A stretch of 64,000 nucleotides of DNA from Neoscytalidium dimidiatum. Its lineage: Eukaryota; Ascomycota; Dothideomycetes; Botryosphaeriales; Botryosphaeriaceae. Numbering within the stretch: the first letter of the stretch is position 1; each line of letters begins with the position of its first letter. The stretch is taken from positions 2,418,001 to 2,482,000 of the forward strand of contig CM074704.1 of the NCBI GenBank assembly GCA_037367355.1. The letters are read 5' to 3'. Made by a program: the position numbers and the translations under genes. Below, in pieces: positions 36,682 to 47,093 of this stretch. Below the pieces are notes generated by a model. It was not told the origin of the DNA. It saw only the letters and a program-made list of their open reading frames with translations, and searched no databases.

Positions 36682-37172
36682 TATAACGACGGGGCCTCTA
36701 CTACTAGGCTTCGGAGTTACCTAGTAGGTTTAGGTTTGTCGAAGGGTTTACCTTAAAGATGAGGAAAGGGGAGTAATAATAGAATAAGAAGTTACGTAAT
36801 ATAGGAGTTCGATAGGCCTTATTACCTCTAAGTTAATATAGTATTAAATTAGAACTTTAAATTAACTACGAGGGTCTAAATACTATCTAACGAGCGTGTC
36901 TATATACTATAGTAAAGCTATAATAATCTAGATCTAGATATAGTAGATTTATCGGGGGTAGATATACGGTGCTTAGATTTATAGAGATCTAAAGTAGACC
37001 GTACGTAATACGCGGCGCTTAGGTTCGTTTCCTAATTCCCGACTTCCTTAATCGTACGAGCGGCTAGTATTATCGTCCCGCCGCGCTCCTTCTTATTAAC
37101 TTCCTACTCCCTACCCGTACGGGTTTATATCTTTTATAGCTATAACGCCCGTATATTCTAGGGTTTATAATA
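36682..37172 (-). repeat. 5' LTR of the complete element, family A (491 bp)
   Basis: Pairs with 28977-29467, same length, followed by the GAGTC target duplication. In the coding orientation this is the upstream LTR. Confidence 0.92.
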
Positions 37173-37177
37173 GAGTC

Positions 37178-38694
37178 TAAGACGATTACTTTAAAATCGT
37201 AGATTTTCTAAAGAGTTATTAGATTTCTATTTAGAAATTTAGTAATTAGCTTTTATATAACGGGCGCTATAAATAGATAATATCTTTTAACTATATATTA
37301 ATTTATAAGATTAAGCTAGTAGCTAAAGTTTACTAACGCGCGTAATATAAAATTAAGGCCGCTTAAAGTAGCGCTAAAAGATTTTATAATTATATTTAAT
37401 ATAATACGCTTTTAGTCTTCTATTATTACTAGTTCTAATAATAGCTAAAATAAATTTACTATTAGAACTTTCTATTTTTCTACTAGCTATAAGAGTTAGA
37501 CTTTTAGTAGTTATTTTAATAGTTACTACTATTATAGTTACTATACTTTTAAAGACCGTAGTTTTCGTTTTTATAAGAGAAATACGAGCTCTCTATAATT
37601 AGTATATTTTTTATCTACTTTATATCTTTAGCTATATTAATAGAAGTAGCCGCTTATAACTATCTTTAATAGCTAGATTTTTCTCTATTAGAGAATTTAA
37701 TAGCGCTATTCTCGTAAGAGCGCTTAGAAAATTAAACGCTTATAGACGTTAAGATCTTTTTAGTAAGTAAATATAAATCTTAGGCCTATTCTATTATATT
37801 AATTAAGATTATTAGCTTTTTAATCTTTATTATCTCTTTAAGGCTTAAATAACTAGTAAGGACTTTATAATATATATCTAGAAGCCTACTTTAGATATAG
37901 TCGATCTTAGTATCTTTAAAAGACTTATATATAAGGTTCTTCTACGCTTATTTAATTCTACTATAAAAGGTTTAGAACTTCTAACCTAGCTTTATAACTA
38001 GATTCTTATATAAATAGACGTTTAAAAAACGCCGTAACGTTAGATTCTATACGCTATTTTAGATTAGTTATTTTAGTTCTATCTATAGGAGCTCGCCTTT
38101 TTAGGGCGATACTTCTACGCGGCGCCGTACGGCATCCGCGAGGAATTAGTAGCCTCTTAGGCCTTACGCGATCTAACGCGAGCGGGTCTAGTTATTAAAA
38201 GAGAGTTTCTTTATATCGAGGTTATCCTCGACTTCGTTAATCTAGCGCTTAACCTATAGCTGGCTAGTACTAGGTAGGCTTAGGGCGTTGCTCTTTACGA
38301 GCGTCGCGTCCTGCTTGCTCCTATCGCGTCCTTGCGCGGAGCTCGTAGATGGTATGCTATTCGTATACGAGGGCCCTGCGGGCCCGGCTTGCTGCGCCTC
38401 GAGGGCCTGGATGCGCTTACACAGCGCTTCTATTTTGCGGGTGTTCCGCTCTAAGGTATCGAGGTTATCGATGTCGACGTCTTCTAGCGACGTTTCGTGT
38501 AGCCGGCGCCTTGCGCGCGCTAGTTGTTCGGCTAGGGTCGCTGGTGGCGGCTCGTGTGGCGTTTCTACGGCTATAGTGGCCGAATCTAGGGTTGGTTGTC
38601 CCGCGTTTGCGTCGTCGTTGCTGGACGCATGCGAGTCGCCTGCGAGGGGGCGGCCGCTGAGCCGTTCGGTCGATCGGGTGACTCTGGATGCCAT
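37178..38694 (-). pseudogene. gag of the older Ty3/gypsy element, 5' part intact and rest RIP-broken
   Basis: The start codon at 38694 opens a 146-residue frame (MASRVTRSTERLSGRP...) with an acidic/Pro-rich segment, a predicted coiled-coil (LARARRRLHETSLEDVDIDNLDTLERNTRKI is too long for one motif but visible as heptad-like Leu/Arg/Glu spacing) and a Ser/Thr-rich tail. It stops at a TAG at 38254-38256. The same frame continues leftward through many TAG/TAA where Gln or Trp would be expected, so the stop is a RIP product. Not a host gene; a retrotransposon capsid-type protein is the best explanation from its position after an LTR. Confidence 0.6.
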
Positions 38695-38946
38695 TTTCTT
38701 TAGCAGCGAACCGGCTGTTCGATTGAAGGATTCGAATGTAAGGCTTGGGTGTACTACGGCTGAATAGGGAGTTCACTGCTGATAGAAATAAGGTGACTGG
38801 ATTACTATCGAGACGAATCCTTAAGGGGTTCGATAGGCCTCTGGCCGAGTAGCAAGAAGAGACTCGTGTGCCGAAGGCACGTGACCCGTACGGGCCTAGC
38901 CGGCGCCCGTGATCCTGACAGGAGCCCGGCGCCCGTAATCCTAATA
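38695..38946 (-). repeat. 5' LTR/leader of the older element, not RIP-mutated
   Basis: On the - strand the region begins TATTAGGATTACGGGCGCC at 38946 and shows an internal near-repeat of ACGGGCGCCGG about 30 bp on. The sequence keeps normal CA and TG content, unlike both flanks. The LTR/leader boundary is not resolved. Confidence 0.55.
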
Positions 38947-39179
38947 CTTTTAATATATTTAAAGCTTTTAAAATATATACTATATTTAGATTAAGATTAA
39001 ATACTATTAATAGCTAATATTATAATATTATCTCTAAAGGCTAAATTTTCACGAGCTCGTTTTAAGTAAGCTTTTTTTGTTTAGCGTAAACTTAGAATTT
39101 GTAAAGGGAGGTATAAAACTCTCGTGCATCTACTTACCATCTGTTCCCCTATACAAAAGCTTCGATTCAATTTGTCGTT
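38947..39179. other. AT-rich border, then promoter of next gene
   Basis: 38947-39045 is AT-rich and CA/TG-poor like the transposon block. Normal composition returns from about 39050, where the promoter of the + strand gene at 39180 should lie. Confidence 0.5.
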
Positions 39180-39972
39180 ATGTGGATTATCGGAGAAGAC
39201 GAGCCGATTCCCGTCTTGCACGCCTACATTACTGGGCCGCTCTCGAATGAGGCAGTTGCAAAACTACGGGCTGACTTCGCCTCTTCCGCTAAAAACAAGC
39301 TCCGCTTAGCGATTCACAACAGGGCCGACCTCTACGGGAAAACGGCAGAAGAGATCCGCGGCCTCCTCGAGGGCGAAAGCAGCGAGACAGGCGACTTTCT
39401 CGTCGTGGATCCAAACGTCATTGAGAACGGTACGGTCTGGTACGTCGCGGAATGGGTGATGGATGAAGAATTCGGAAGCGAGGTTATTAGATCAAGAGCA
39501 GACCAACCGGTCGTCTGGCGCCTACTCGCCCCAATAAAGGCCGTTCCATCCCTATGGGTGAGTGAGCCCGTCTTCGCGTCGTTTTCAGAACATTAATCCG
39601 TTCCAAAAGATCCAGTATTCGACGGGAAATGGGTCCATCCAGGAGGATCTTGACGCATGTATCGATGCCTGGCCTTGGGATCCTAGTGCTCCGCAGCGAG
39701 TATTCGGCCAGAACGAACCCGAACAGAGCCGCTCAGCCGAGTCTACCGATTCTTTTACCCCCCCTGCGTATATTGTTGCTGAGTCTGGGGAGTGGGAGGA
39801 AGGGCCCGGAAATTTGATCGAGGTAGATCCACCACAGGAAAGAGTGTATCGGCTGAAGGCAGAGGTAGCAGAGCGGCATGGCCTACGCAGCAGCTGGGCT
39901 ATTGGATGGGAACCTGGATCGTACCTGAACGCTCCTCAAGGAAGTATGGTATTTGCACAGGAATATCTCTAA
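39180..39972 (+). CDS. Small protein of unknown function, weakly DUF6924-like
   Basis: The first exon encodes MWIIGEDEPIPVLHAYITG, then RADF...NRADLYGKTAEEIRGLLEG and FLVVDP...TVWYVAEW. The spacing (LRTDF, later short helical insert, then FLVVD and a W-rich strand) reminds me of the DUF6924 pattern known mainly from bacteria; this is inference. Exon 1 ends at 39557 (CTATGG|GTGAGT). Two in-frame acceptors exist: 39588 (31-nt intron, unusually short) or 39615 (58-nt intron, preferred), giving 244 aa. Exon 2 is acidic and ends VFAQEYL. The gene stands alone beside the transposon block, in a typical accessory-gene position. No signal peptide or membrane segment seen. Confidence 0.6.
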
Positions 39973-40781
39973 CTTTCTATAATGTGATAGTGTTACGGTG
40001 GCAAAGCTAAAAAAAAAAAAAAAAAATTTGAATGTGCAAGAATTCGGTTGAAAAACTAGTTGCATGACATGGTGTGAAGATGAAAAGAGAAGCGGTGTGG
40101 AGGGAAAAGAAAGTTTATATAATGCTTTTACCTTGGAGTTTGGGCTACTAATCCTTCCTCCAATATCATATAAACCGGACTCTAAGTAGCTCAACAGAAT
40201 TTTAGTATGGTCGATAACAAACCCCACCAGCAGTATAGGGTCTGTCGAACGGTGCGAGAAAGTAAGACGCCGCTATCTTCTCTCTATTACTACGAAAGCT
40301 AGCTGTATGCAAGTGATAATCGGATTCACGGAAATACGCATAAACGGGGTAAATGAGGTATGTATGGGTAGGTGTTTTACGTTGCGAGAAAAGCAAAGAA
40401 AGAGTCAGGATTATGTATCTACGGAAAGTTGTGGCCTGGGTGCAAGCGATACTGCAGCACGTCAAGCCAAAGCTTGATATTATGGACTTGAATCCATCCA
40501 AGAAACCCCGCATTCAAGAGTGGAGCCTCCGAGAGAGCCTCCATTTCCCGCTCTCTCCCATAAGCAAAGGTCCCATGTTCCCGTACGCCCCACTCTCTCC
40601 CAGTCCGATTGGACTCTTCTGTTGTGTCCCGGAAACGCCAATGAATAAATGCAAAAACCCCCGGGAATTTGTTCATCAAGCCATTAGGGTCCCCCGCGCA
40701 GCAGAGTGTCATTACATCCTCAATCCAGTCACGATGTCGAGAAGTAAGAAACATCGCAGACAGCTGGTCTAGGAAGGTCAC
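39973..40781. other. Intergenic between convergent genes
   Basis: Holds the 3' flanks of the genes at 39180-39972 (+) and 40782-42388 (-). An A/T tract is at 40009-40026. No further gene supported. Confidence 0.5.
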
Positions 40782-42388
40782 TTAGTCCTTGCTGAACCGC
40801 CGCTTAAACCAGCTCTTCCTCTTCTCACCATCTCCGTTTACCACCGGCCGACGCGCCACGCCAGTCGATGCATTGATCGGTTGCTGCGGTGGGCCGTCAC
40901 CCATCTTCGAGACACCATTAACTCCATTGGTGTGCGCAGGTACCGGCGGGCCTTGGTTTTGGTTGTAGTTGGCGTTGCCGACCGCAGGAGCACCGCCATA
41001 GCCTCCTTGCTGATCGTAATAGTTGTTGTCGTAGTCGTACTCCTCGGCAATCGGGTTTCCACCGAATCCGTTGAATCCATACTGCTCGCCCAAGTCGGGC
41101 TGCTTCTGAGCAGGAGCCATCCTCTCAATGGAGCTATTCTCGCTGCTTGGGTCAGTAGAGTTGCCCCAGGCCTCTCCGGAGCTGTTCGAGAATCCGGTGT
41201 TCACCGTATCACGAGAGTGCTGGTAGGAGTGGCTCGGGTACAGTCCCTGGCCATTGTGCATGGGTGGACGCGGGGGCACGCCCATCTCCTGCTGGACACG
41301 CTGACCGAATCGGTTGCGGCCAGGGCCGGCAACAGGAGGCGGTGCATAAGGATCTTCGGCAGGACGGGGCGAGGTGGGATTACGACCAGCATAGTAGCCG
41401 CCATTTCCCCCGTAACCATTGTTGCTGGTAGCATTGGAGTAGCGGTTATTCCCGTTGCCTGTTGCAAAGCCCAAATTAGCGTTTGATCAGCGGTGCGGAT
41501 GCGTCAGTATTTTGTGTTCGGGGCCGTCGATCGTCATGCCAAGCCGGGCCCTGCGGGAAGCGGCAGTGCAGCTTCAGAAGTGGCAGCGATCTGCCATGGG
41601 CCTAATCATGCCGTCGGGGGGCCTCAGACGCCGCATTGATGGGCGACGCGGTCCCCCGCGACATGTCGCGAGTTTGTGCAAATTGCTCCAGGAGCACGTT
41701 TTGATGACAGACAGGGCTGAGACATTGTCGCATAACGTACCTCCATAGTAACTGCTCCGGCGGCTTGTGTAACCGCTGAAGTCGGCGTTGGATTCAACTT
41801 CTGCGTGGTGTCAGCGGGTATTCATGCCGTGGCTGGGCTTCAGCTGGGCTTGACTAACCAGTTCGCGCCACTCTCCGCTTGTACTCGCCGTCAATCTGCG
41901 CCTCAAACTTGCGGATCGTATCAAGAGGGCGCTCCCATCGCGAACGGGTGGGGTTCGAGAGATCGGGCTCCGCTGTGCAGATACGAGGTTAGCCATCCAG
42001 ATGGTCGAATTGCGCTATCAGCAACGCTGGGGGGGCCAGCCAGGACTTACGAATTGGCGAACCGTCGATGTCCTTGTGCTGGATGGATCGTAGAGAACCG
42101 AGAGTAGGGGCTTCGAGCGCAGCGGCGACTGTAGCAAATGATGTCAGCAGATGTTCCCGAGAGGGGCCGGGCGCGCAACGTACTGGGCTGGGCTTCTTCC
42201 ATGGCGGCGTTGGGGTTTGCTTTGGAGTTGCCGCTCAGGTGCCTTTTGTGCTTCTCCTCGCGTGTTTCGTGCAGGTCCTTGACCTTCGGCCTCTGCATCT
42301 TGTCGGAGCCATGGCTCTTATCGCTTTTGTCGCTCTTGAAGCTAAAGCCACTCTTGGAGCGCGGGCGCTGGTTCGGGCGGTACTCCAT
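40782..42388 (-). CDS. DUF2406 family protein
   Basis: Fungal-specific family without known biochemical function. Model: complement(join(40782..41458, 41741..41800, 41972-41859, 42128-42051, 42388-42184)), i.e. exons 42184-42388, 42051-42128, 41859-41972, 41741-41800, 40782-41458, 377 aa. Each junction keeps frame: introns of 55, 78, 58 and 282 nt with GT-AG ends. The conserved core reads KDLHETREEKHKR, then APTLGSLRSIQHKDIDGSP, DLSNPTRSRWERPLDTIR and FEAQIDGEYKRR, matching the family. The C-terminal half is a long disordered Asn/Gly/Tyr/Pro-rich region ending in a basic tail KSWFKRRFSKD, possibly membrane- or nucleus-targeting. Start at 42388 is the first ATG before the Arg/Ser/Lys-rich N-terminus. 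Confidence 0.88.
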
Positions 42389-44343
42389 GGCGGGCGTTTG
42401 CGCAGATTGGGCAATTACAGCTGCGGTGGAAGGCCCGAAGGACGGGAAAAACTGGGCCTTGAAGGCAAGGCGGTGTTGGTTTAATGAAAAAGAAAGGCCA
42501 AAGCTCCGCGCGGTGCTTGGGTTAGGTCGGCGGGAAGCGGTAATGCTCGCAGCTATCAGCGACCAAGCGAGAGATAGCGGCCAGGCTAAGCACCTGGACA
42601 GTGCAGCGGCAGCCGGGGGGGCAGTACGATGGAGGCGAAGGATGCGGATGCGGATGCGAGGGCGAGCGCAGCTCCTGGAGTGGGTGCAAGTGGAGATGTG
42701 CGGGCAACGACCGGAGGTGACAGAAGTTGGATTAAAGACGGAGGAATCGAGGGAACGAGAGGACGCGCGGGCGAGGTGGTTGGGGAACAAATATGGCGGC
42801 GGCGGCGGCCGGTTGGTCGACGGCTGGCGTGCTCTTGCGCTGGCGCTGGCGCTGGATCGAGCCGGCACTGGCACACTGGCACCTGGGCACAGCCCTCCGC
42901 TTCGAGTGCGTTACGAGTGCATGCGCCGCGATCTACAGCCCAAGCCTGCCAGAGCCTGCCTCCCTGCGACACAGGCTCTGCTGACGGCGCGCGCCCGCCG
43001 TTGCACGCTCGGAAGCACGGTAACAGGCCTCGCGCCGCCCAAGTGCCCAGGACCACTTCGCGCGCGCCGAGCCCGCGCTCGCACCGCCAACGCTGCGCTT
43101 TCCGACCGCCTGCAGCGCCAGACGGCGGCGTGCAACGCGTGCGTGGTGTGGTGGTCGGCGGCCGTCATCGTTAAAAATAGCGGGCACCCCCGCGGCGACA
43201 GCGCGATGCCTGGCACACACGCTGGAGCCTGCTAACGCTGTCTGGCCGCGACTCGTCAGCCCTCCCCTCCGCGTCCGGGCTCTGGCCCGTGGCATCTGGT
43301 CTCTGGCCTCCGGCCTCTCTCTCTCTCTCTCTCGATGGGTCCCTATCGCTTCCGCTGCCCGCACGGCTTGGAAGCCTTTGGAAAAGAAGCTTTGGCTGCT
43401 CGCCCATGCAGCGCGCACAGACGGCCTCAGCCTCACGCCACGACGCCCGCTGCACCAGACATGCGACGACCAGATAGAAACAAGCAACGAAAAATGTCGG
43501 TGACGGCGGCCTGGCGACTGCTGGCGTGGCTGCTCCTTGCCTCCCTTTCCGTCCGATCTGATCATCCATCCCTCAGGATCCCGCCCACGCCCGCCGCAGC
43601 CTGAAGCACGCCGGCAACCACTCCGAGCTGGCGACAAGCTGGCGACACGCTGGCCTAAAAATGCCATTGGCCCAGCGTCATCGGACTCGCGGCCTCGGCA
43701 GCTGAAAAGACGTCAAAGTTGCGGGGAGCTCAACACCCTTGTCCCGCCCCCCTAGTCGTTCGTTCACTGGTTCCTCTGACTGCCGATCCACCAGCTGCCG
43801 CTACGCTGCAACGGGCTTCGGGCACCAGCCAGTTCCCGCCATAGGACGATTGCTACATAGTACATCCTCCCCACCGCGGCATAGACGCACGCATGCAATT
43901 CTCACGCGAAATCCCATGTCGATAAGATCAGATGCCGTGCAGCGCGTATTCGCGGTGGCTATGCAACAATTGAGTGTGGATGAGGTTTGATTGAGTGCTG
44001 CTGCTGCTGCGTCGACCGCATGCGACGGTGCATTCCTCGCTACCAAGGCGGACGGTAAGTATGATGTCGTACGTGTACTGCTCCCACACCGCGTGCGTGC
44101 AGCCAAGCGAACGCTGCTTGTGTGCCTGCGCGTCTTCATTTCCCCAGCTCTCGTCCTCTTCTTGTCCCCATCTCCCAAGCCCTTCTAGCCACGCCCTACG
44201 TCTCCCGCGCCACGCCGGCAGGACCTCCCGGCGGGTGCCTGCCGCAAACTCTACTTCGAGCTCATCAAAGCTGCAGGTTGTGCGCGCCCTATTGGGCCAC
44301 ATGCTAATTAGCAGGAGGTGCGGCGCCTGGGCTCCACCCCGTC
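42389..44343. other. Intergenic, GC-rich
   Basis: Promoter side of the DUF2406 gene and 3' flank of the transcription factor. Long Ala/Arg-rich frames occur on both strands from GC bias, but they overlap and lack motifs. A short CT tract is at about 43315-43334. No gene supported. Confidence 0.5.
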
Positions 44344-47093
44344 TCAACCGTCACGCACCTCGAAATTGACAAAGAAATCAGGGTCCAGCATGTCTCGTTG
44401 CTCCGCCACGCCGCCGAAGAGCTCGAAGCTGCTGTCTGCCGCTTCCGTCGCTCTCCGCAGCAGATCTTGCAGGATGGCCTTGCTCCTCTCCGCCCCGCTC
44501 CACACGCTCTCCAGATCGCCCAGGTGCCGGATGCATTTCTGCACGTCCTCCTGCACGCTCGCGGGCGGCGGTATCGTCGGCGACGTTCGAAGCCTATCGT
44601 CGCGCGTCTCATGATCAGCCTTTACCCATACCACTCGGACCCGGGGATGCATCGCAACCATCCCTCGTACTGCCGCCGCGGGGGCAGATCGCGTCCACCA
44701 GTTACTCACAGCAGAATGCCGGCCACTCCCAATTGGTGCACGCTGAAGGCCAGGTAGTGTGAGGGCGGAACCCGGAACAGGATGAGCTCCGCCGTGTGGA
44801 TGCAGCTACGTGCCGCCTGCACGCACTGCTCGGCCGACGACAGTCCACGGTGATTTCGAACCTCCTGCGGCGACTCGATCAGGTCATGTTTATCGGATGC
44901 CCAAGGTCTGGTCACCCCCCCCAGCCGCGCCATTCGCGTCTCACGTTAGCCTCAAGGCCGTGACAAGCTTCCTATTTCCCCGGCTTCTGGAATTGTTCGG
45001 CCCCCGGTTCCTGAGGTGCGCTGTAACAACGGAGGGACATAGGAAAGAAAGAAAAGGAAAAAAAAAAAAAGATGCACTGACCTCTGCAGATTTATTATTG
45101 ACGCGGCATGAAGAATAAATGTGATGATGCACATGGTCAGATGCAGCCTTCCGTCGTCATCCGATCTATTCGGTGAGAATTTGACCACGGCAGGGAGGGA
45201 CTGCAACCAGTGTTGCAGCTGTCTATCCAGCGCCTCGGTCTGCAAATGCAGCTCCTTCTTCATGCTCCTGGACCTCTGCACCGCACGCGTCGACTTGATG
45301 ATCTTACTCGCGATCCTGCACAGCTCCGAGAAGGCCAGGAAGCCCGCCAGCGCCGACGACGAGCAACCGACCCCGATCGACGGGTCGCGGCAGTAGGCTT
45401 CAAGCCGCTCGTCCGCCATGTCGAGCGGCAGGCCGCAGTCGCAGTCGTCGTCGTCGGCGGCCATGGGGCGGCCCAGGCACATGGACAGCAGCCTGTCCAG
45501 GCCGTAGACGCTCCACCACGCGCGGCGGCCGACCTGCGCCAGCAGCCGCTCCCCAGGCTCGTCGTCGCCGTCGGGCGCGGGCCGGCGCAGCGCCGTGTGC
45601 AGGCCCAGGTCCTGCGCCGCCCGCACCGCCTGGCCCGCGAACTTCCACGCCTGAGTCAGCGCGTTCCAGCCCGCGGAGCAGACGGATAGCAGCGCCAGGC
45701 ACTGCACCTGCTCGATCGTGCCCTGGCCCGTCGACCCGTAGTATAGCAGCCACGCCTTCTCATAGAACTCCTGCCCGGGTCGCCCTACTGCTGTTGCTGC
45801 TGCTGTTGCCCCTCCCCCTACTCCTCCTCCTCCTCCTCCTGATCCCACCGCTGTCGACGCGCCGCTGGCCGACCGCGGCAGGAGTCCTGACGCGCACGCA
45901 CACGCGGCGAAGAAGACGCACAGGAAGCCCGGATCAGGCGGATCCTGGGGGCTGCGGGCGACGAGCTTGGCGTACTGGCGCATGAAGTAGGGCTTGAACA
46001 GGATGGGGAAGGTGTAGTGCAGCTGGTCGAAGTACAGGTTGACCAGCAGGTCCGACACGTACTGCGGCGGGAAGCTGACCTGGTCCGGGCTCATGGCCAT
46101 GGGCAGCCGCAGCGACGTGCTGCTGCTGCCGGCGAAGAAAGGCAGCCCGATGATGCTGGTCGGGGAGGCGCCGCCGCTACCGTGCGAGCGCGGGGAGCCC
46201 GGCGTCTCGAAGAACGACGAGGTGCGCGGTTCGATCAGGCTTTGCACGGCTTCGATGAGGATGAGGTTGGTCGTGCCGCCGACGTACCTGGAGGAGATGG
46301 TGAGTGCGGTTCGAGTATGTGGTGAGAGGTTTATCGCACCTCAGCTTGCCTTGCGCGTCTGCGACGAGATGTCCCGAGGGCTGTTGTTCCCTATGGTCCG
46401 GCAAGCTCTCGACGTCATCTATGTCGCTGTCCGGTGTCTCCTGGCTTTGCCCGGCAGAGTGCGTATCCTGCATGCTGTTGATTTGGTCCCGTAAGTCGCC
46501 AATGGCTGGGTCCGAGCTCCTCTGAGCAGCCTGTGATGTCCGAATCTCGAATGCGTCCATCAAGCTGTTGAACTTGTCCAGCATGGCATCCATCTTCTGA
46601 CACAACCGGTCTATCTGCTGGCAGCGGGCTTCAAAGCTTGACATTTGGCTTCAAGGATGGACATTGGAATTAGCACCATGCGTCACCAACTCACGTAATC
46701 CTTCCACATACATCTACAATCATGGTGGTGAAGAAAATCAAGCTACTCACTGTCGACTAACTTGGGCATTATCGTTGGCACTGGGATACTCGCAGATGCG
46801 ACCGCGAGCTCTGCAGTAGTGACAAGGGTCTTTGCCATCGCATTTTGTCTGCAGAAATATATTTTTTTCGGCGATGATCAGCTTATGCATAAATATGTCT
46901 CGGGCCCGGTGGAGCCTCTCACGCCCCCCATCGGCTTCATCGTCATCGCTCCTCGTTTCTGCACGACATTTTGTATTCCACCAGAGGCAAGCAGATCACC
47001 AACCTTCTTCTTCCGGCACTCGACGCAGGCTCTCCACACGCGGCTGGCGCGCTCCTCCTCGGGAACGACGGGCCTGAACGGAGGTCTCTGCAT
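44344..47093 (-). CDS. Zn2Cys6 fungal-specific transcription factor
   Basis: DNA-binding regulator acting in the nucleus; target unknown. Exon 1 (47004-47093) and exon 2 (46751-46848) are split inside the zinc cluster; joined they give C23-x2-C-x6-C-x5-C-x2-C-x6-C49, a perfect Zn2Cys6 pattern. Exon 3 (46340-46648) encodes a coiled-coil linker (IDRLCQKMDAMLDKFNSLMDAFE). Exon 4 (45082-46287) carries the middle homology domain (YFDQLHYTFPILFKPYF, then WKFAGQAVRAAQDLGLH, RRAWWSVYGLDRLLSMCLGRPMA) with a Gly/Ala-rich insert. The 3' part is less certain: exons 44945-45010, 44710-44907 and 44344-44593 keep frame and give about 738 aa, but need a 37-nt intron at 44908-44944, so a frameshift or other splice is possible there. 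Confidence 0.87.

Larger units (their letters stand above)
28977..37172 (-). mobile_element. Complete Ty3/gypsy-type LTR retrotransposon (8.2 kb)
   Basis: Two direct 491-bp LTRs bound the element, with a perfect 5-bp target duplication GAGTC (28972-28976, 37173-37177). A polypurine stretch next to the left LTR (29470-29482 on the - strand) shows that coding is on the - strand and that the left LTR is the 3' LTR. Pol signatures can be read through RIP stops, notably the reverse-transcriptase YLDD box at 33294-33305 and the upstream FVPKK...KLRLYINYR region near 33586-33640. Gag should lie toward 36.6 kb and integrase toward 31 kb. A solo LTR has inserted at 30038-30628. The element cannot encode protein now. 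Confidence 0.9.
17340..38260. mobile_element. RIP-mutated nested transposon block
   Basis: About 21 kb without any conventional gene. CA and TG dinucleotides are nearly absent while TA is in great excess and CG is kept, which is the expected outcome of C-to-T change at CpA on both strands (RIP). Recognisable coding remnants are full of TAG/TAA where Gln or Trp codons would be. Contents identified separately: LTRs of two families, a full Ty3/gypsy-type element, parts of at least two other retroelements, a LINE fragment and an assembly gap. Stretches 18179-18684, 18899-20927 and 25330-27590 are degraded repeat DNA I could not assign. Confidence 0.92.

Noticed and set aside
17340..38260. CRISPR array, origin or centromere
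   Set aside because: No regularly spaced short repeats. AT-richness is explained by RIP of recognisable transposons; centromeric function cannot be judged from sequence alone.
39558..39588. 31-nt intron in the gene at 39180
   Set aside because: In frame with good-looking ends, but shorter than normal fungal introns; the 58-nt alternative ending at 39615 also keeps frame.
42138..43235. 365-codon + strand open frame
   Set aside because: Antisense to DUF2406 exon 1, then promoter; Arg/Ala-rich, no domain.
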